Assembly (NCBI GenBank): GCA_017502865.1
Contig: JAFVUD010000003.1
Span: 1-60,242 of the forward strand
Direction of reading: 5' to 3'
Origin: Alphaproteobacteria bacterium
Lineage (GTDB): Bacteria > Pseudomonadota > Alphaproteobacteria > Rs-D84
Length of the DNA: 60,242 nt
Positions 23,685 to 33,168 of this stretch are shown here, piece by piece (the first letter of the stretch is position 1; the number at the start of each line of letters is the position of its first letter). The notes below the pieces were generated by a model. It was not told the origin of the DNA. It did no database searches and saw only the letters and a program-made list of their open reading frames with translations. The position numbers were made by a program, and so were the translations under genes.

Positions 23685-23694
23685 TAGCAAGAAT

Positions 23695-23730
23695 ACAAAA
23701 ATAACCGCCCTACTATGTTCGGGGCGGTAA
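23695..23730 (-). terminator. terminator of galE
   Basis: TTACCGCCCC and GGGCGGTTA arms at 23702-23730, followed on the minus strand by TTTTTG. Confidence 0.75.
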
Positions 23731-23752
23731 TTTGATTTTTGTGGATTTTTGG

Positions 23753-24769
23753 TTAATTCGACTGATTTTTCTGCCAACGCCATGTGGATGCCAGGGTTTC
23801 TGACAATGGGGTATCGGCCCGCCATTTCAGCACCCGTTCTGCCAACGATGCATCGGCCCAGATTGCAGGCACATCGCCGGCACGACGTGGGGCGATTTTA
23901 TACGGCACAGGCACACCAGTTGCAGATTCAAAACCACGAACCAATTCCATAACCGACAGACCACGCCCAGTCCCCAGGTTAAAAACAGACACACCATCGC
24001 CACCGGACAGCATATAATTCAACGCCGCCACATGGGCACGGGCCAAATCATTTACATCGATATAATCACGTACACAGAATCCATCGGGCGTATCATAGTC
24101 ATCGCCAAACACATTCAGCACTGGGCGAATTCTGGCGGCGGTCTGGGTTATATATGGCATCAGGTTATTTGGCACCCCGTTTGGTAATTCGCCGATTAAG
24201 CCCGATGGGTGTGCACCAATTGGATTAAAATAACGCAGCAATGTCGCATGCATTTGTGGGTATGCGTGGACAGTATCACGAATTATGTTTTCACCCATAA
24301 CCTTGGTCCCGCCATATGGTGATGTTGCAGGCTGTAATGGTGTCTGTTCGGTCACAGGCAATACCGCCGGCGTGCCATACACGGTTGCAGACGATGAAAA
24401 TACCAGATTTGGAATTTCAAATTCACGCATTAAATCCAGAACATTTATCAACCCGTTCAGGTTATTGCGATAATACATTGTTGGGTTGGCAACGGATTCA
24501 CCAACGGCCTTGAACGCGGCAAAATGGATTACCCCAACGGCATCACGGTGCAACATAAACGCAGACCGCAGTGCGGAAAAATCGGCACAATCTACATTGA
24601 TAAATTCAGGTCGTGTGCCAGTAATTTTTGCAACACCGTCCAGTGATGAAATATTTGAATTTGACAGATTATCAAACACCACAACATCAAAACCGGATTC
24701 CTGTAATGCAACAGATGTGTGGGAACCAATATAGCCGGCACCGCCGGTGACAATAATTTTTTTAGCCAT
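23753..24769 (-). CDS. galE: UDP-glucose 4-epimerase
   Basis: 338 aa, typical family length. The NAD-binding GGAGYIG is at residues about 9-15, the catalytic SSSATVYG Ser region near 125, and YGGTK (YxxxK) near 150. It interconverts UDP-glucose and UDP-galactose, feeding surface polysaccharide synthesis. The ATG at 24769 has GGGGGTG ahead; the frame extends to 24820 without a better start. Single gene with its own terminator. It lies next to a large surface-protein gene but shares no transcript with it that I can see. Confidence 0.93.
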   Translation of the reverse strand: MAKKIIVTGGAGYIGSHTSVALQESGFDVVVFDNLSNSNISSLDGVAKITGTRPEFINVDCADFSALRSAFMLHRDAVGVIHFAAFKAVGESVANPTMYYRNNLNGLINVLDLMREFEIPNLVFSSSATVYGTPAVLPVTEQTPLQPATSPYGGTKVMGENIIRDTVHAYPQMHATLLRYFNPIGAHPSGLIGELPNGVPNNLMPYITQTAARIRPVLNVFGDDYDTPDGFCVRDYIDVNDLARAHVAALNYMLSGGDGVSVFNLGTGRGLSVMELVRGFESATGVPVPYKIAPRRAGDVPAIWADASLAERVLKWRADTPLSETLASTWRWQKNQSN

Positions 24770-24829
24770 AAAAACACCCCCATGTACAATCATTATACAG
24801 GGGGCATTTTGTTTTAGCAATGGGATTTG

Positions 24830-27022
24830 TTATTTCCACAGGGCTGGGATATCTGCATAATCACTCAAGCCAGTACAGTTAAAGTATGTATATTGTGTGC
24901 TGCCGGTTACTGCATCGGGCCAAATATTATACAGGTATTCACCATTTATTCGTGCCGATGGGCCGGTCAGTTTATTCAAATACGCAAATGTGCGATTAAA
25001 CATACCTGTAGCGGCGGCGCCAGAAGTGTCAATCCCGGCGAACAGATTTTCTGGAATTTCACCACTCAATCCTGTGGCACTGATAAATGTCTGTTGGAAC
25101 ATATAGGGTGCGGGTTTGCCCACAATTCCAGCAAATAAATTTTCAGGGATTGAACCGGTCAAGCCAGAACACCGTGCAAATGTCGCTGCGAACATACTTT
25201 CTGTGGGAGCACCGTCGAATGTCCCAAAAAATCTGTCAGGGATACTGCCTGTTAAACCAGTACAATCGCTAAAAGTGCTTAAATACATCTGATAGGCAGG
25301 CTTACCAGAAATACCCGCAAACAAATTCGCCGGCAACGACCCCGTCAGTCCCGTGCAACTTCTGAACGTTCCCCAGAACATACTGGATGCAGGTTTTCCC
25401 ACGATACCCGCAAACAGGTTTTCTGGAATACTGCCAGTCAGTTTACTGCAACCGTTGAAAGTACCATCGAACATCCCATCTTGGGGGGCACCATCAAACG
25501 CACCAAAAAGACGGTCTGGGATGCTGCCAGTCAAACTGGAACAACCAGCGAAAGTATTTCGATACATCCCCCACGCTGGGGCACCAGAAATACCTGCAAA
25601 TAATTTTTCTGGGATACTGCCCGTCAAACCAGAACAACCATAAAATAGATATGAAAACATGGAACCAGCGGGCTTACCCGAAATTCCGGAAAACAAATTT
25701 TCGGGTATTGGTCCCGCTAATTTTTTACAACCATAAAACAAACTGCTAAACATATTTTCCGCAGGCGCCCCTGCGATTCCCGCAAATAAATCCTCTGGGA
25801 TTGGCCCCGTTAAACCAGAGCAACCATAAAAGGCAATGTAAAACATCCAATACGCTGGGGCACCATCGAATTTCCCAAACAGCCCAGATGGAATTTCCCC
25901 CGTCAACCCAGAACAACCGGCAAACACACCATGATACATATAGGATTGCGGTGTACCGGTTATACCACTGAACAAAGGACCGCCGATACCCGTCAAACCT
26001 GTACAATTATAAAATACACGTTCCAATGCACTTGCAGCAATCGGCCCTTTTAGTTCTGCAAATAAATTTGCGGGAATAACACCGGTCAACCCAGAACATT
26101 TTGCAAACACACCCGAATAACAACCACTGGCCGGGGCACCAGAAATCGTCGCGAACAGTGTTTCGGGGATTTCGCCAGTTAAACCACTGCAGCCCTCAAA
26201 AGTTTCACGAAACAAATTTGCGGTGGGGGCACCAGAAACACTGGCAAACAGGTCGGCCGGAATTTCACCCGTCAGGCTGCTGCAACCATAAAACACGCGA
26301 TGAAACATTCTGTACACAGGGGCGCCAGATAAGCCGGCAAAAAGTTCGCTGGGGATTTCGCCAGTCAGATTAGTGCAACCAGAAAATAATTCTGAAAACA
26401 CAGGCTGGGATTTAGTAGCGGTGCGAAATATGCGACCCAAACTGCCACTGATGCCAGCCAGATTTTTATTATTGGCAAAACTAATTGCAATATAGCCATT
26501 GTACGCGGTTGCACGTCCACCCATACGAATATTGTATACACCCGCTGTTTCATATGTGTGGTCATATACATCTTCGGTGCCAGCGGTGGCGCGTTCAATC
26601 TTTTCAATCGTACCATCACCCCAGTCGACATAGAATGTTCCACCGGCCGATATACGAAATGAAAAACTGGTTGTTTCTGTGGTGGTTGCTGTAAATGGAA
26701 ATTCCACGGCACGTATTAATTCATTAACCGCTGTATTTGTTGTAATCGTATCGGCGGCGGATGTTGTGGCATATTCGCTGGTGGAATAATCCGTTGTTCT
26801 GAACCCGTTCAGCATTTCATTCGCAACGTCAACCGCCGCCAACAGATATTCCATATTGGCTGCAAATCTTGGATTTTTTAATTCTGGGTTGTACGGTACA
26901 TTAATACCCCACACATGGGCAATCATGTTATGAACATATTCAATATTCGCCGCCGGCCCCGCATGTGCCGCCGTCAAAATTCCAAAAAACATACACAAAA
27001 CAGATATAATTTTTTTAAACAT
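24830..27022 (-). CDS. exported repeat protein (LTG-IP-LF repeats, BspA-like)
   Basis: 730 aa with a signal peptide ending AHA-GP near residue 21. Residues about 125-190 look like a PKD-type domain (FYVDWGDGTIEKI, HTYETAGVYNIRM). From about 200 to the end there are roughly 15 copies of a ~36-residue unit with the wording MF...F.GCSGLTG-IP-..LFAGI.G.P; each carries one Cys before the LTG. It resembles BspA-like leucine-rich surface proteins that mediate adhesion, though the unit differs from textbook repeats. The ATG at 27022 follows GGGGGAAAT. Likely cell-surface; ligand unknown. Confidence 0.75.
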   Translation of the reverse strand: MFKKIISVLCMFFGILTAAHAGPAANIEYVHNMIAHVWGINVPYNPELKNPRFAANMEYLLAAVDVANEMLNGFRTTDYSTSEYATTSAADTITTNTAVNELIRAVEFPFTATTTETTSFSFRISAGGTFYVDWGDGTIEKIERATAGTEDVYDHTYETAGVYNIRMGGRATAYNGYIAISFANNKNLAGISGSLGRIFRTATKSQPVFSELFSGCTNLTGEIPSELFAGLSGAPVYRMFHRVFYGCSSLTGEIPADLFASVSGAPTANLFRETFEGCSGLTGEIPETLFATISGAPASGCYSGVFAKCSGLTGVIPANLFAELKGPIAASALERVFYNCTGLTGIGGPLFSGITGTPQSYMYHGVFAGCSGLTGEIPSGLFGKFDGAPAYWMFYIAFYGCSGLTGPIPEDLFAGIAGAPAENMFSSLFYGCKKLAGPIPENLFSGISGKPAGSMFSYLFYGCSGLTGSIPEKLFAGISGAPAWGMYRNTFAGCSSLTGSIPDRLFGAFDGAPQDGMFDGTFNGCSKLTGSIPENLFAGIVGKPASSMFWGTFRSCTGLTGSLPANLFAGISGKPAYQMYLSTFSDCTGLTGSIPDRFFGTFDGAPTESMFAATFARCSGLTGSIPENLFAGIVGKPAPYMFQQTFISATGLSGEIPENLFAGIDTSGAAATGMFNRTFAYLNKLTGPSARINGEYLYNIWPDAVTGSTQYTYFNCTGLSDYADIPALWK

Positions 27023-27202
27023 ATTTCCCCCACAAAGCATAAAAAATATATATCTATTATATACTTATACAAAAAAAAAAGCAAAAAATTATTCAGTAAT
27101 TTCAATGGGTTATTTTGGTGTTTTTTTGTTTTGCGTATTTTTTATCCCGGTCTGGCCACAAAATCCAGGTAAGAACAAATGAAAAAAGCATTATGGCCTG
27201 GG

Positions 27203-27337
27203 TCCCACGGTCAAGCCGTGGGATGACACTACTTCGCCAAGGCTTCGTAGTGCGGGTGAATGGGGAACCCTCCCCACCAACTGCGTTGGTCCGCCCCCTC
27301 CGCCGGAGGGGAATTAACCACGCCCCGTGTGGGGCGT
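27203..27337. repeat. cluster of consecutive palindromes
   Basis: In 135 bp there are TCCCACGG/CCGTGGGA (27203-27222), CACTAC/GTAGTG (27227-27252), GGGGA/TCCCC, ACCAA/TTGGT, CCCCTCC/GGAGGGG and ACGCCCC/GGGGCGT (27320-27337). The first is the type of palindrome scattered in rickettsial genomes. The last sits just past the M13 peptidase stop and may end that transcript. No gene is visible in 27023-27341; the rest up to 27100 is AT-rich. Confidence 0.6.
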
Positions 27338-27341
27338 TTAA

Positions 27342-29333
27342 TTACCATAACTTTACACGTTCGCCAGGCAGGACATACATTTTGTCGCCGGGTTTGACAC
27401 CAAATGCTTCGTACCAGGCATCAATGTGGACCAAAATGCCGTTCACACGATTTATGCCCAGGGAATGTTCATCAACCTTGGTCAATCTTAATTCTTCGGC
27501 GGGGCGGATGTTTTGTGCCCAGACACCTGCGTATGCCAAAAAGAAACGCATGTCGGCCGTTAAACCGCCAGATTCATTTGATGGCGTGCCAAAGTTTTTA
27601 TATGCGGTGTTCGCAATTGTCACACCACCGTAATCGGCCAGGTTTTCACCCAATGTAAATTCGCCGTTTGCGTTGACTTCGTCATTGATTTTGATTTTAT
27701 CAAAGAATTCATGCATGACACGGGCACGTTCGTCAAAACCGTCTGAATCAGCCGGTGTCCACCAATCTTTCAGGTTGCCGTCTTTGTCAAATTTGCGACC
27801 GAAATCGTCAAAGCCGTGTGTCATTTCATGACCAATGACGGCACCGATTGCACCATAATTAAACGCATCGTCTGCATTCATGTCAAAGAATGGGTACTGC
27901 AAGATACCGGCCGGGAAACAAATTTCATTTGTTGATGGGTCATAGTATGCGTTCACTTCGTGGGCGTTCATGTACCAGATTGTTGGATCGTTTTTCTGGC
28001 CAATTTTATCCATCCAGAATGCGTCTTCAAAGCGGGCAACATTCACCATATTTTCCCACAATGTTTTGTCACCGTTGATTTCCATTTTGGAATAGTCACG
28101 CCATTTGTCTGGATAGCCGATTTTAGCGGTGAATGATGCCAATTTTTCCAATGCTTTTTCTTTGGTTTGGTTGGACATCCAATCCAGATTCTGGATACGC
28201 AGTGCGTACGCACGTTGCAGATTTTTTACCAATTCAACCATACGCTTTTTCGCAGCGGCCGGAAAATATTTATCAACGTACAGACGGCCGACTTCTTCGC
28301 CCAGTGCACCGTCAATCATTGCAACAGCACGTTTCCAGCGTGGTTTGGGTTCTTTCTGGCCCGCCATTGTGCGGTTGTAAAAATCAAACGCAATGTCGTA
28401 TGACGCATCGTCCAGCAAAGAATCTGCAGATGTGATAATTCTGTATTTCAGGTATGTTTTTACCAATTCAAAATCTGTGTCACGCATAATCGCAATTGAT
28501 TCTGCGATGGCATCAGGCTGGGCAATATTAATGTACGATGCCGCAGATGCACCACGGGCAACCAAGAATGTATCCCAATTAAAGCCAGGGAATTTTTCTT
28601 TGATTTGTGAAATGCTCATTTTATGATAGTTGGCATGTGGATCACGCAAGACTTCTTTGGTGTGGAAAGATTTTGCCATGCGTTCTTCCAGGGCGTACAG
28701 TTTTGATGCATCGCCGGGGATACCAAAATTCTTTAATTGTTTGGCAATGAATTCTTGGTATTTTTTGCGGACTTCGATTGCCTTTTCATCGGTGTCGAAA
28801 AAGTAATCACGTTCCAGGCCGATGCCACCCTGGCCAATATTATACAGGTAATGTTCACTGTCCATTTCGTCCAGTGCAACACCATCGCCCCAGAATGCAG
28901 ATGAAAACCGATGCATTTCACCCAGATATTTTGGCAAATCGTCTGGGCCGGTTAATGTGTCAATTTTGGCAATGTAATCCGCCACAGGTTTTGTGCCGTC
29001 TGCGTTGCGTTTTTCGGTATTCATTGCAATACTGTACAGGGTGCCGATTTTCCCATTATCGTTTTCGGCAATTTCACGAACACGTTCCAGATTTGAATCA
29101 CGCAAAATATCAAACGCACCATAGCGGGTAAAATCATCTGGAATAGGATTTTTTTCACGCCAGCCACGGGTCGCATAATCATAGAAATTATCGCCGGGAC
29201 GAACCGACATGTCCATGTTTTCTGTTTTGATACCTGGGTTCATAAGTTTCTCCTTGTGTGTGATGGTGTATGCGAAATAAACTGCGACTGAAACGGCGAT
29301 TATGCCGACAATATTCCAAAATTTACTTTCCAT
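27342..29333 (-). CDS. pepO: M13-family zinc metallopeptidase (PepO/neprilysin-like)
   Basis: 663 aa. A membrane helix at about 7-24 (IVGIIAVSVAVYFAYTI) anchors it. The zinc site is GAVIGHEMTHGFDD (HExxH) near residue 500, followed by the third-ligand motif GENLADYGG near 560; the protein ends in the conserved Trp. The N-terminal half is the helical M13 domain (GDNFYDYATRGW). It degrades oligopeptides in the periplasm or outside. It ends six bases before hemW begins on the same strand, so co-transcription is likely. Confidence 0.92.
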   Translation of the reverse strand: MESKFWNIVGIIAVSVAVYFAYTITHKEKLMNPGIKTENMDMSVRPGDNFYDYATRGWREKNPIPDDFTRYGAFDILRDSNLERVREIAENDNGKIGTLYSIAMNTEKRNADGTKPVADYIAKIDTLTGPDDLPKYLGEMHRFSSAFWGDGVALDEMDSEHYLYNIGQGGIGLERDYFFDTDEKAIEVRKKYQEFIAKQLKNFGIPGDASKLYALEERMAKSFHTKEVLRDPHANYHKMSISQIKEKFPGFNWDTFLVARGASAASYINIAQPDAIAESIAIMRDTDFELVKTYLKYRIITSADSLLDDASYDIAFDFYNRTMAGQKEPKPRWKRAVAMIDGALGEEVGRLYVDKYFPAAAKKRMVELVKNLQRAYALRIQNLDWMSNQTKEKALEKLASFTAKIGYPDKWRDYSKMEINGDKTLWENMVNVARFEDAFWMDKIGQKNDPTIWYMNAHEVNAYYDPSTNEICFPAGILQYPFFDMNADDAFNYGAIGAVIGHEMTHGFDDFGRKFDKDGNLKDWWTPADSDGFDERARVMHEFFDKIKINDEVNANGEFTLGENLADYGGVTIANTAYKNFGTPSNESGGLTADMRFFLAYAGVWAQNIRPAEELRLTKVDEHSLGINRVNGILVHIDAWYEAFGVKPGDKMYVLPGERVKLW

Positions 29334-29339
29334 TTTCCT

Positions 29340-30395
29340 TTACCTTGTTACCTGTTCAATTAAGTCATCCAATACCAACATTCCCATATCGGTCGCAACC
29401 AGACGGTCATTAACAATACGTATTTTGTCCGGCATGGATTGGACAATATCCATATTTATAACCGCTTTGACCGGGTCTGTCAAACAAACACCACGAATTG
29501 TTCGCAGGCCGGTTATTACACATTCAATCGCACGGTCGGTTGACGACAGCGGTTCAAACAGTTCGCCGGCACCACGCTGTTCGTACCAGGTGCCATCAAT
29601 ATAAACACGGCCCGCCGCACCACGGCCAATGCCAATGTACGCATCGCCGTCCCATATGTTTTGATTGTGGCGACATTCGTGACCGGGGGTGGCATAGTTT
29701 GACACTTCGTACCGTGGCAGGGATAAATTCTGGCGAATGGCGGTGTACATGTCGGCCATTTCTTCGTTGGTGGGCATGTTCAAATTCGCACGGCCAAATG
29801 GGGTATTTTCTTCGATTGTTAATTCGTACATCGAACAATGTGTCAGCCCCAATTTATTTATTGCCGCACATGTTTCAATTACTGTTGCGACATTATCACC
29901 AGGCAACCCATAGATAAAATCAGCCGACACGTTCAGGTTTAATTTCTGGGCAGTTTTAATGGCGGCGATGGCAGTGGCGGCATCGTGGCGACGGCCCAAG
30001 AATTTTAATTTTTCATCGTCCAGACTTTGCACACCAATACTTAAACGGTTAACACCAGCGGCCTGGAATTCACGCATTTTGTTTTCATCCAATGTGCCGG
30101 GGTTGGATTCCAATGTGATTTCTGCATCGGCAGACAAATCAAAACACGTGCGGATTTTATTCATAATCTGGAAAAAACAGTCCACCGGCATCAGCGATGG
30201 CGTGCCACCACCAAAAAATACAGTTGGCACACTGACCCGTCCCAAAGTTCGGCCCCAATAATCCAGTTCAGCCAGAATGCCGGCCAGGTATGTTTTCCAA
30301 TCAGGATTTGCACATGCAATCGACCAAAACGCACAATAGTTGCATTTTGACATGCAGAATGGCACATGGATGTAAATATTGTGTGGCTGTTTCAT
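29340..30395 (-). CDS. hemW: HemW-like radical SAM haem chaperone
   Basis: 351 aa. The radical SAM cluster motif CMSKCNYCAF at about 14-23 keeps the CxxxCxxC of HemW, preceded by YIHVPF. FFGGGTPS follows, with NRLSIGVQS and DFIYGLPGD later. HemW binds haem and hands it to respiratory or other haemoproteins; related CPO-like proteins oxidise coproporphyrinogen. Without a CPO-diagnostic arrangement I call HemW. It heads a two-gene minus-strand unit with pepO and is divergent from the barrel gene at 30497. Confidence 0.88.
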   Translation of the reverse strand: MKQPHNIYIHVPFCMSKCNYCAFWSIACANPDWKTYLAGILAELDYWGRTLGRVSVPTVFFGGGTPSLMPVDCFFQIMNKIRTCFDLSADAEITLESNPGTLDENKMREFQAAGVNRLSIGVQSLDDEKLKFLGRRHDAATAIAAIKTAQKLNLNVSADFIYGLPGDNVATVIETCAAINKLGLTHCSMYELTIEENTPFGRANLNMPTNEEMADMYTAIRQNLSLPRYEVSNYATPGHECRHNQNIWDGDAYIGIGRGAAGRVYIDGTWYEQRGAGELFEPLSSTDRAIECVITGLRTIRGVCLTDPVKAVINMDIVQSMPDKIRIVNDRLVATDMGMLVLDDLIEQVTR

Positions 30396-30468
30396 AGTGG
30401 ATTTATTCTAGGCCCATCATTTTATTCATGCAAGATAAATTAAAATACTTTTTCTGATAAAAAAAATA

Positions 30469-30477
30469 TGTTATAAT
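30469..30477 (+). promoter_or_regulatory. extended -10 promoter of the outer-membrane barrel gene
   Basis: TGTTATAAT at 30469-30477 is a perfect extended -10. The -35 region is weak. Predicted start about 13 bases before the ATG. Confidence 0.55.
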
Positions 30478-30496
30478 AATTCTACGAAGAAAGGTT

Positions 30497-31981
30497 ATGA
30501 GGAAGGGCATTTTTGCATTTTTAGCAGGTTTTCTGGCACCTTGGGCCGGCTTTGCCGCGAACGAGGGTGTTCCATCATACTATCAGACCAAGACCGCCCC
30601 GACCGCCAATGAAATTGCGTATGGCAAATATGCCGAACAGGGTTATACCAAATATGTCGGCAAATCAGGCGGAAAACAAAAGTTAGGTTCCCGCACATAT
30701 TCGTACCAGGTTCCACGCCCAGTAGTTCAGCAGCCTATGCCATATGGCGTAATGACCGCCAATGGAATCGCAATGCCGCCAGAATCAGAACCATCGACAT
30801 CAATCTATGCGGGATACACACGTCGTTTCGCAGATTTTGAATTTGAAACTGGGGTGAATTCTGTTCTGGAATGGGACGATATGGTTTTTAACGAAATTAC
30901 AGTTGGGGCACGCCATAATTTCAGCCTGCGTAATTTCGATATGTTTGCATTTGCAGAATATTCACACGGGAATTTGTCACATGGCGGGTTATCTATGGAC
31001 TATGACCTGAAACCATTTGATTCCAGTGACCCAACGTATGGGATATTTACAATTTCTATGGGTGACCAGACCGGACGAAGCAATCATTTCCGCTTTGGAA
31101 TTGCGGCACACCACGTATGGGATATTGCAGGATGGAAACTGTCACCAACATTTGGGTATGAAATTTTCAAACACAATCTGGAAATGTCCGACCACTATTA
31201 TCCAAATCCGGGGATTTATTTGCCCCTGATGACGGACAAAGGCGATTATGTATATGGTGACGAAAGTGGGAATTATTATTCTTTGCCGATTTATGAAACC
31301 GCCCCAGATGACTGGTACCAGGTTTGTATGTCACCAGAAGATATCAAATTGGTTTCGGCACCACACAGTGGATTTATTGAATTAGGAAACGCCCTGACCA
31401 CCCAGGATTACGACCCGAACATGGGCACAATTCCATGGGGTGTTGAACCAACAGATTGTGTAATTATTGGTGGTGACGGTCCGGTTATTGTTTCAGGCAC
31501 AACACATATTTACAACACAACATGGTCTGGGTTCTATATCGGGTTAGAAGTTGAAAAACAGATGACCATGAACGACAAACTGCGTTTCTATATGCAGTTG
31601 GGTCTGCCAAAGTATTCATCCGAAGGTATATGGCCAAATCGTACAGACTGGCAGCAAAACCCAAGTTTTATTGACGAAGGTAGCAATGGTGCGTATTCAT
31701 ACCTGGCGGAAATGGAATATAATTATCGTTTGTCTGACCGTGTACAGTTGGCATTGCGTGCAGACACAAATGTTTTCCATGTGGGTAAAATTGGTGGCGA
31801 ACTGTATATCGCAGAATACACCCAGTTTATGATGGATGAAGATGGTCAGTACGTACTGGACGATTATGGATTGCCAATCCTGGAAACAATTCCGGCACAG
31901 ACACAGCATGTTAGCGACTCGTTAAAGAAAGCGACATGGCAATCATTCGGGTTGCATATCGGCATCAAATATTCTTTCTAA
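30497..31981 (+). CDS. outer-membrane beta-barrel protein
   Basis: 494 aa with a signal peptide (FAFLAGFLAPWAGFAAN). The body alternates polar and aromatic residues in strands (FEFETGVNSVLEW, FDMFAFAEYSHGN, FRFGIAAHHVWD, GFYIGLEVEK, LRFYMQLG) and ends in LHIGIKYSF with a terminal Phe, the signature of barrels inserted by BamA. No specific porin or transporter family is recognised. AAAGG lies close ahead of the ATG. MltB follows 20 bases later, so both may form an envelope operon. Confidence 0.75.
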   Translation: MRKGIFAFLAGFLAPWAGFAANEGVPSYYQTKTAPTANEIAYGKYAEQGYTKYVGKSGGKQKLGSRTYSYQVPRPVVQQPMPYGVMTANGIAMPPESEPSTSIYAGYTRRFADFEFETGVNSVLEWDDMVFNEITVGARHNFSLRNFDMFAFAEYSHGNLSHGGLSMDYDLKPFDSSDPTYGIFTISMGDQTGRSNHFRFGIAAHHVWDIAGWKLSPTFGYEIFKHNLEMSDHYYPNPGIYLPLMTDKGDYVYGDESGNYYSLPIYETAPDDWYQVCMSPEDIKLVSAPHSGFIELGNALTTQDYDPNMGTIPWGVEPTDCVIIGGDGPVIVSGTTHIYNTTWSGFYIGLEVEKQMTMNDKLRFYMQLGLPKYSSEGIWPNRTDWQQNPSFIDEGSNGAYSYLAEMEYNYRLSDRVQLALRADTNVFHVGKIGGELYIAEYTQFMMDEDGQYVLDDYGLPILETIPAQTQHVSDSLKKATWQSFGLHIGIKYSF

Positions 31982-32000
31982 AAAAACAAAAGGTAATATC

Positions 32001-33137
32001 ATGAACCTGGGCAGTATTATCCGCATGTGCGGCGTTGTGTTGGTTTGTACGCATCCATTATTAACGATGGCCGCCACACCGGTACAACCCCAACAACCAG
32101 TCGCCCCAATGGCGATTGCAGAACGTGGTGTGTTTGATTTTGACCGCTGGGACATGATGTTGAACGATATAAAATCACGTGCCGCCGCCGCAGGCGTTTC
32201 CGATGCAATGATAAAATCCACGGTGCGACACGCAGGCTTTATTCCATCTATTGTGAACAACGATAAAAACCAAAGCGAATTTAAATTAACCCTGGAACAA
32301 TATTTGGACCGCACGGTTAACGCTGGACGTATCGCAAATGGTAAAAAAATGCGGGTCAAGTACCCAACAATGCTGTCACGTGTTGAAAATCGATTTGGGG
32401 TGCCACCACATGTAATATTGGCGTTTTGGGGAATGGAATCAAACTATGGCGAAGTGAAGGCACGGCATAAATTAACAGATGCGTTTTTTACACTTATCTA
32501 TGAAGGGCGGCGACAAAAATTCTTTGGCAACCAGTTGATATCCCTGATGCAGATTGCAGACAAAAACAAATTGGACATCAATGATATTCACGGGTCCTGG
32601 GCGGGGGCAATGGGCCATTTCCAGTTTATACCAACAACACTGGCACAATACGGGGTTGATGGAAATAACGATGGACGTATTGATATTATCAACACAATTG
32701 GGGACGCAATGTTCAGTGCGGGAAATTACCTGAATAAATTGGGGTGGAATCCAAACGAACGAATTGCACGACGGGTGATTTTGCCGGCTGATTTTGATTT
32801 AACATTACTGGACGGGAAAACCAAATTGCCACTGGCCAGTTGGGCCAGCATGGGGGTTATGAACCCGGACGGCAGCCCTATTCCAGTTGCAGATATGACC
32901 GCAGGGTTATTGGCGGACACCGCCGCAATCGATGCAGTGCGTGCCCAGATTATCGCAAATGCAGCCACACCCAACAACCCAATGTACGGCGACCCGAATG
33001 CAGTGGACACAGACGTTGCACCACAACCGGTTATAACAGCATATTTGACATATCCAAATTTCTATCGCATAAAAAAATGGAATAATTCAAATTGGTACGC
33101 GTTGGCGATTGCAAATCTGTCAGATGAATTAAGATAA
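32001..33137 (+). CDS. mltB: membrane-bound lytic murein transglycosylase B (SLT_2)
   Basis: 378 aa with a signal peptide (VVLVCTHPLLTMAAT) and no lipobox Cys. The SLT_2 catalytic Glu lies in FWGMESNYG near residue 150, with GAMGHFQFIPTT near 210 and a GNNDGRIDI loop. It cleaves peptidoglycan glycan strands to anhydromuropeptides. AAGGTAATATC precedes the ATG. Downstream is a bidirectional terminator shared with the glycosyltransferase. Confidence 0.92.
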   Translation: MNLGSIIRMCGVVLVCTHPLLTMAATPVQPQQPVAPMAIAERGVFDFDRWDMMLNDIKSRAAAAGVSDAMIKSTVRHAGFIPSIVNNDKNQSEFKLTLEQYLDRTVNAGRIANGKKMRVKYPTMLSRVENRFGVPPHVILAFWGMESNYGEVKARHKLTDAFFTLIYEGRRQKFFGNQLISLMQIADKNKLDINDIHGSWAGAMGHFQFIPTTLAQYGVDGNNDGRIDIINTIGDAMFSAGNYLNKLGWNPNERIARRVILPADFDLTLLDGKTKLPLASWASMGVMNPDGSPIPVADMTAGLLADTAAIDAVRAQIIANAATPNNPMYGDPNAVDTDVAPQPVITAYLTYPNFYRIKKWNNSNWYALAIANLSDELR

Positions 33138-33140
33138 AAA

Positions 33141-33168
33141 ACGGGCCGTGTTAATATTACACGGCCTT
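33141..33168. terminator. bidirectional terminator between mltB and the glycosyltransferase
   Basis: GGCCGTGT (33144-33151) pairs with ACACGGCC (33159-33166), flanked by A-rich and T-rich bases. It overlaps the stop codon of the minus-strand gene. Confidence 0.75.

Noticed and set aside
24830..27022. Regular repeats that could be read as a CRISPR array
   Set aside because: The repeats are in frame, ~108 bp long, vary in sequence and encode a continuous protein with a signal peptide. There are no short identical repeats with unique spacers.
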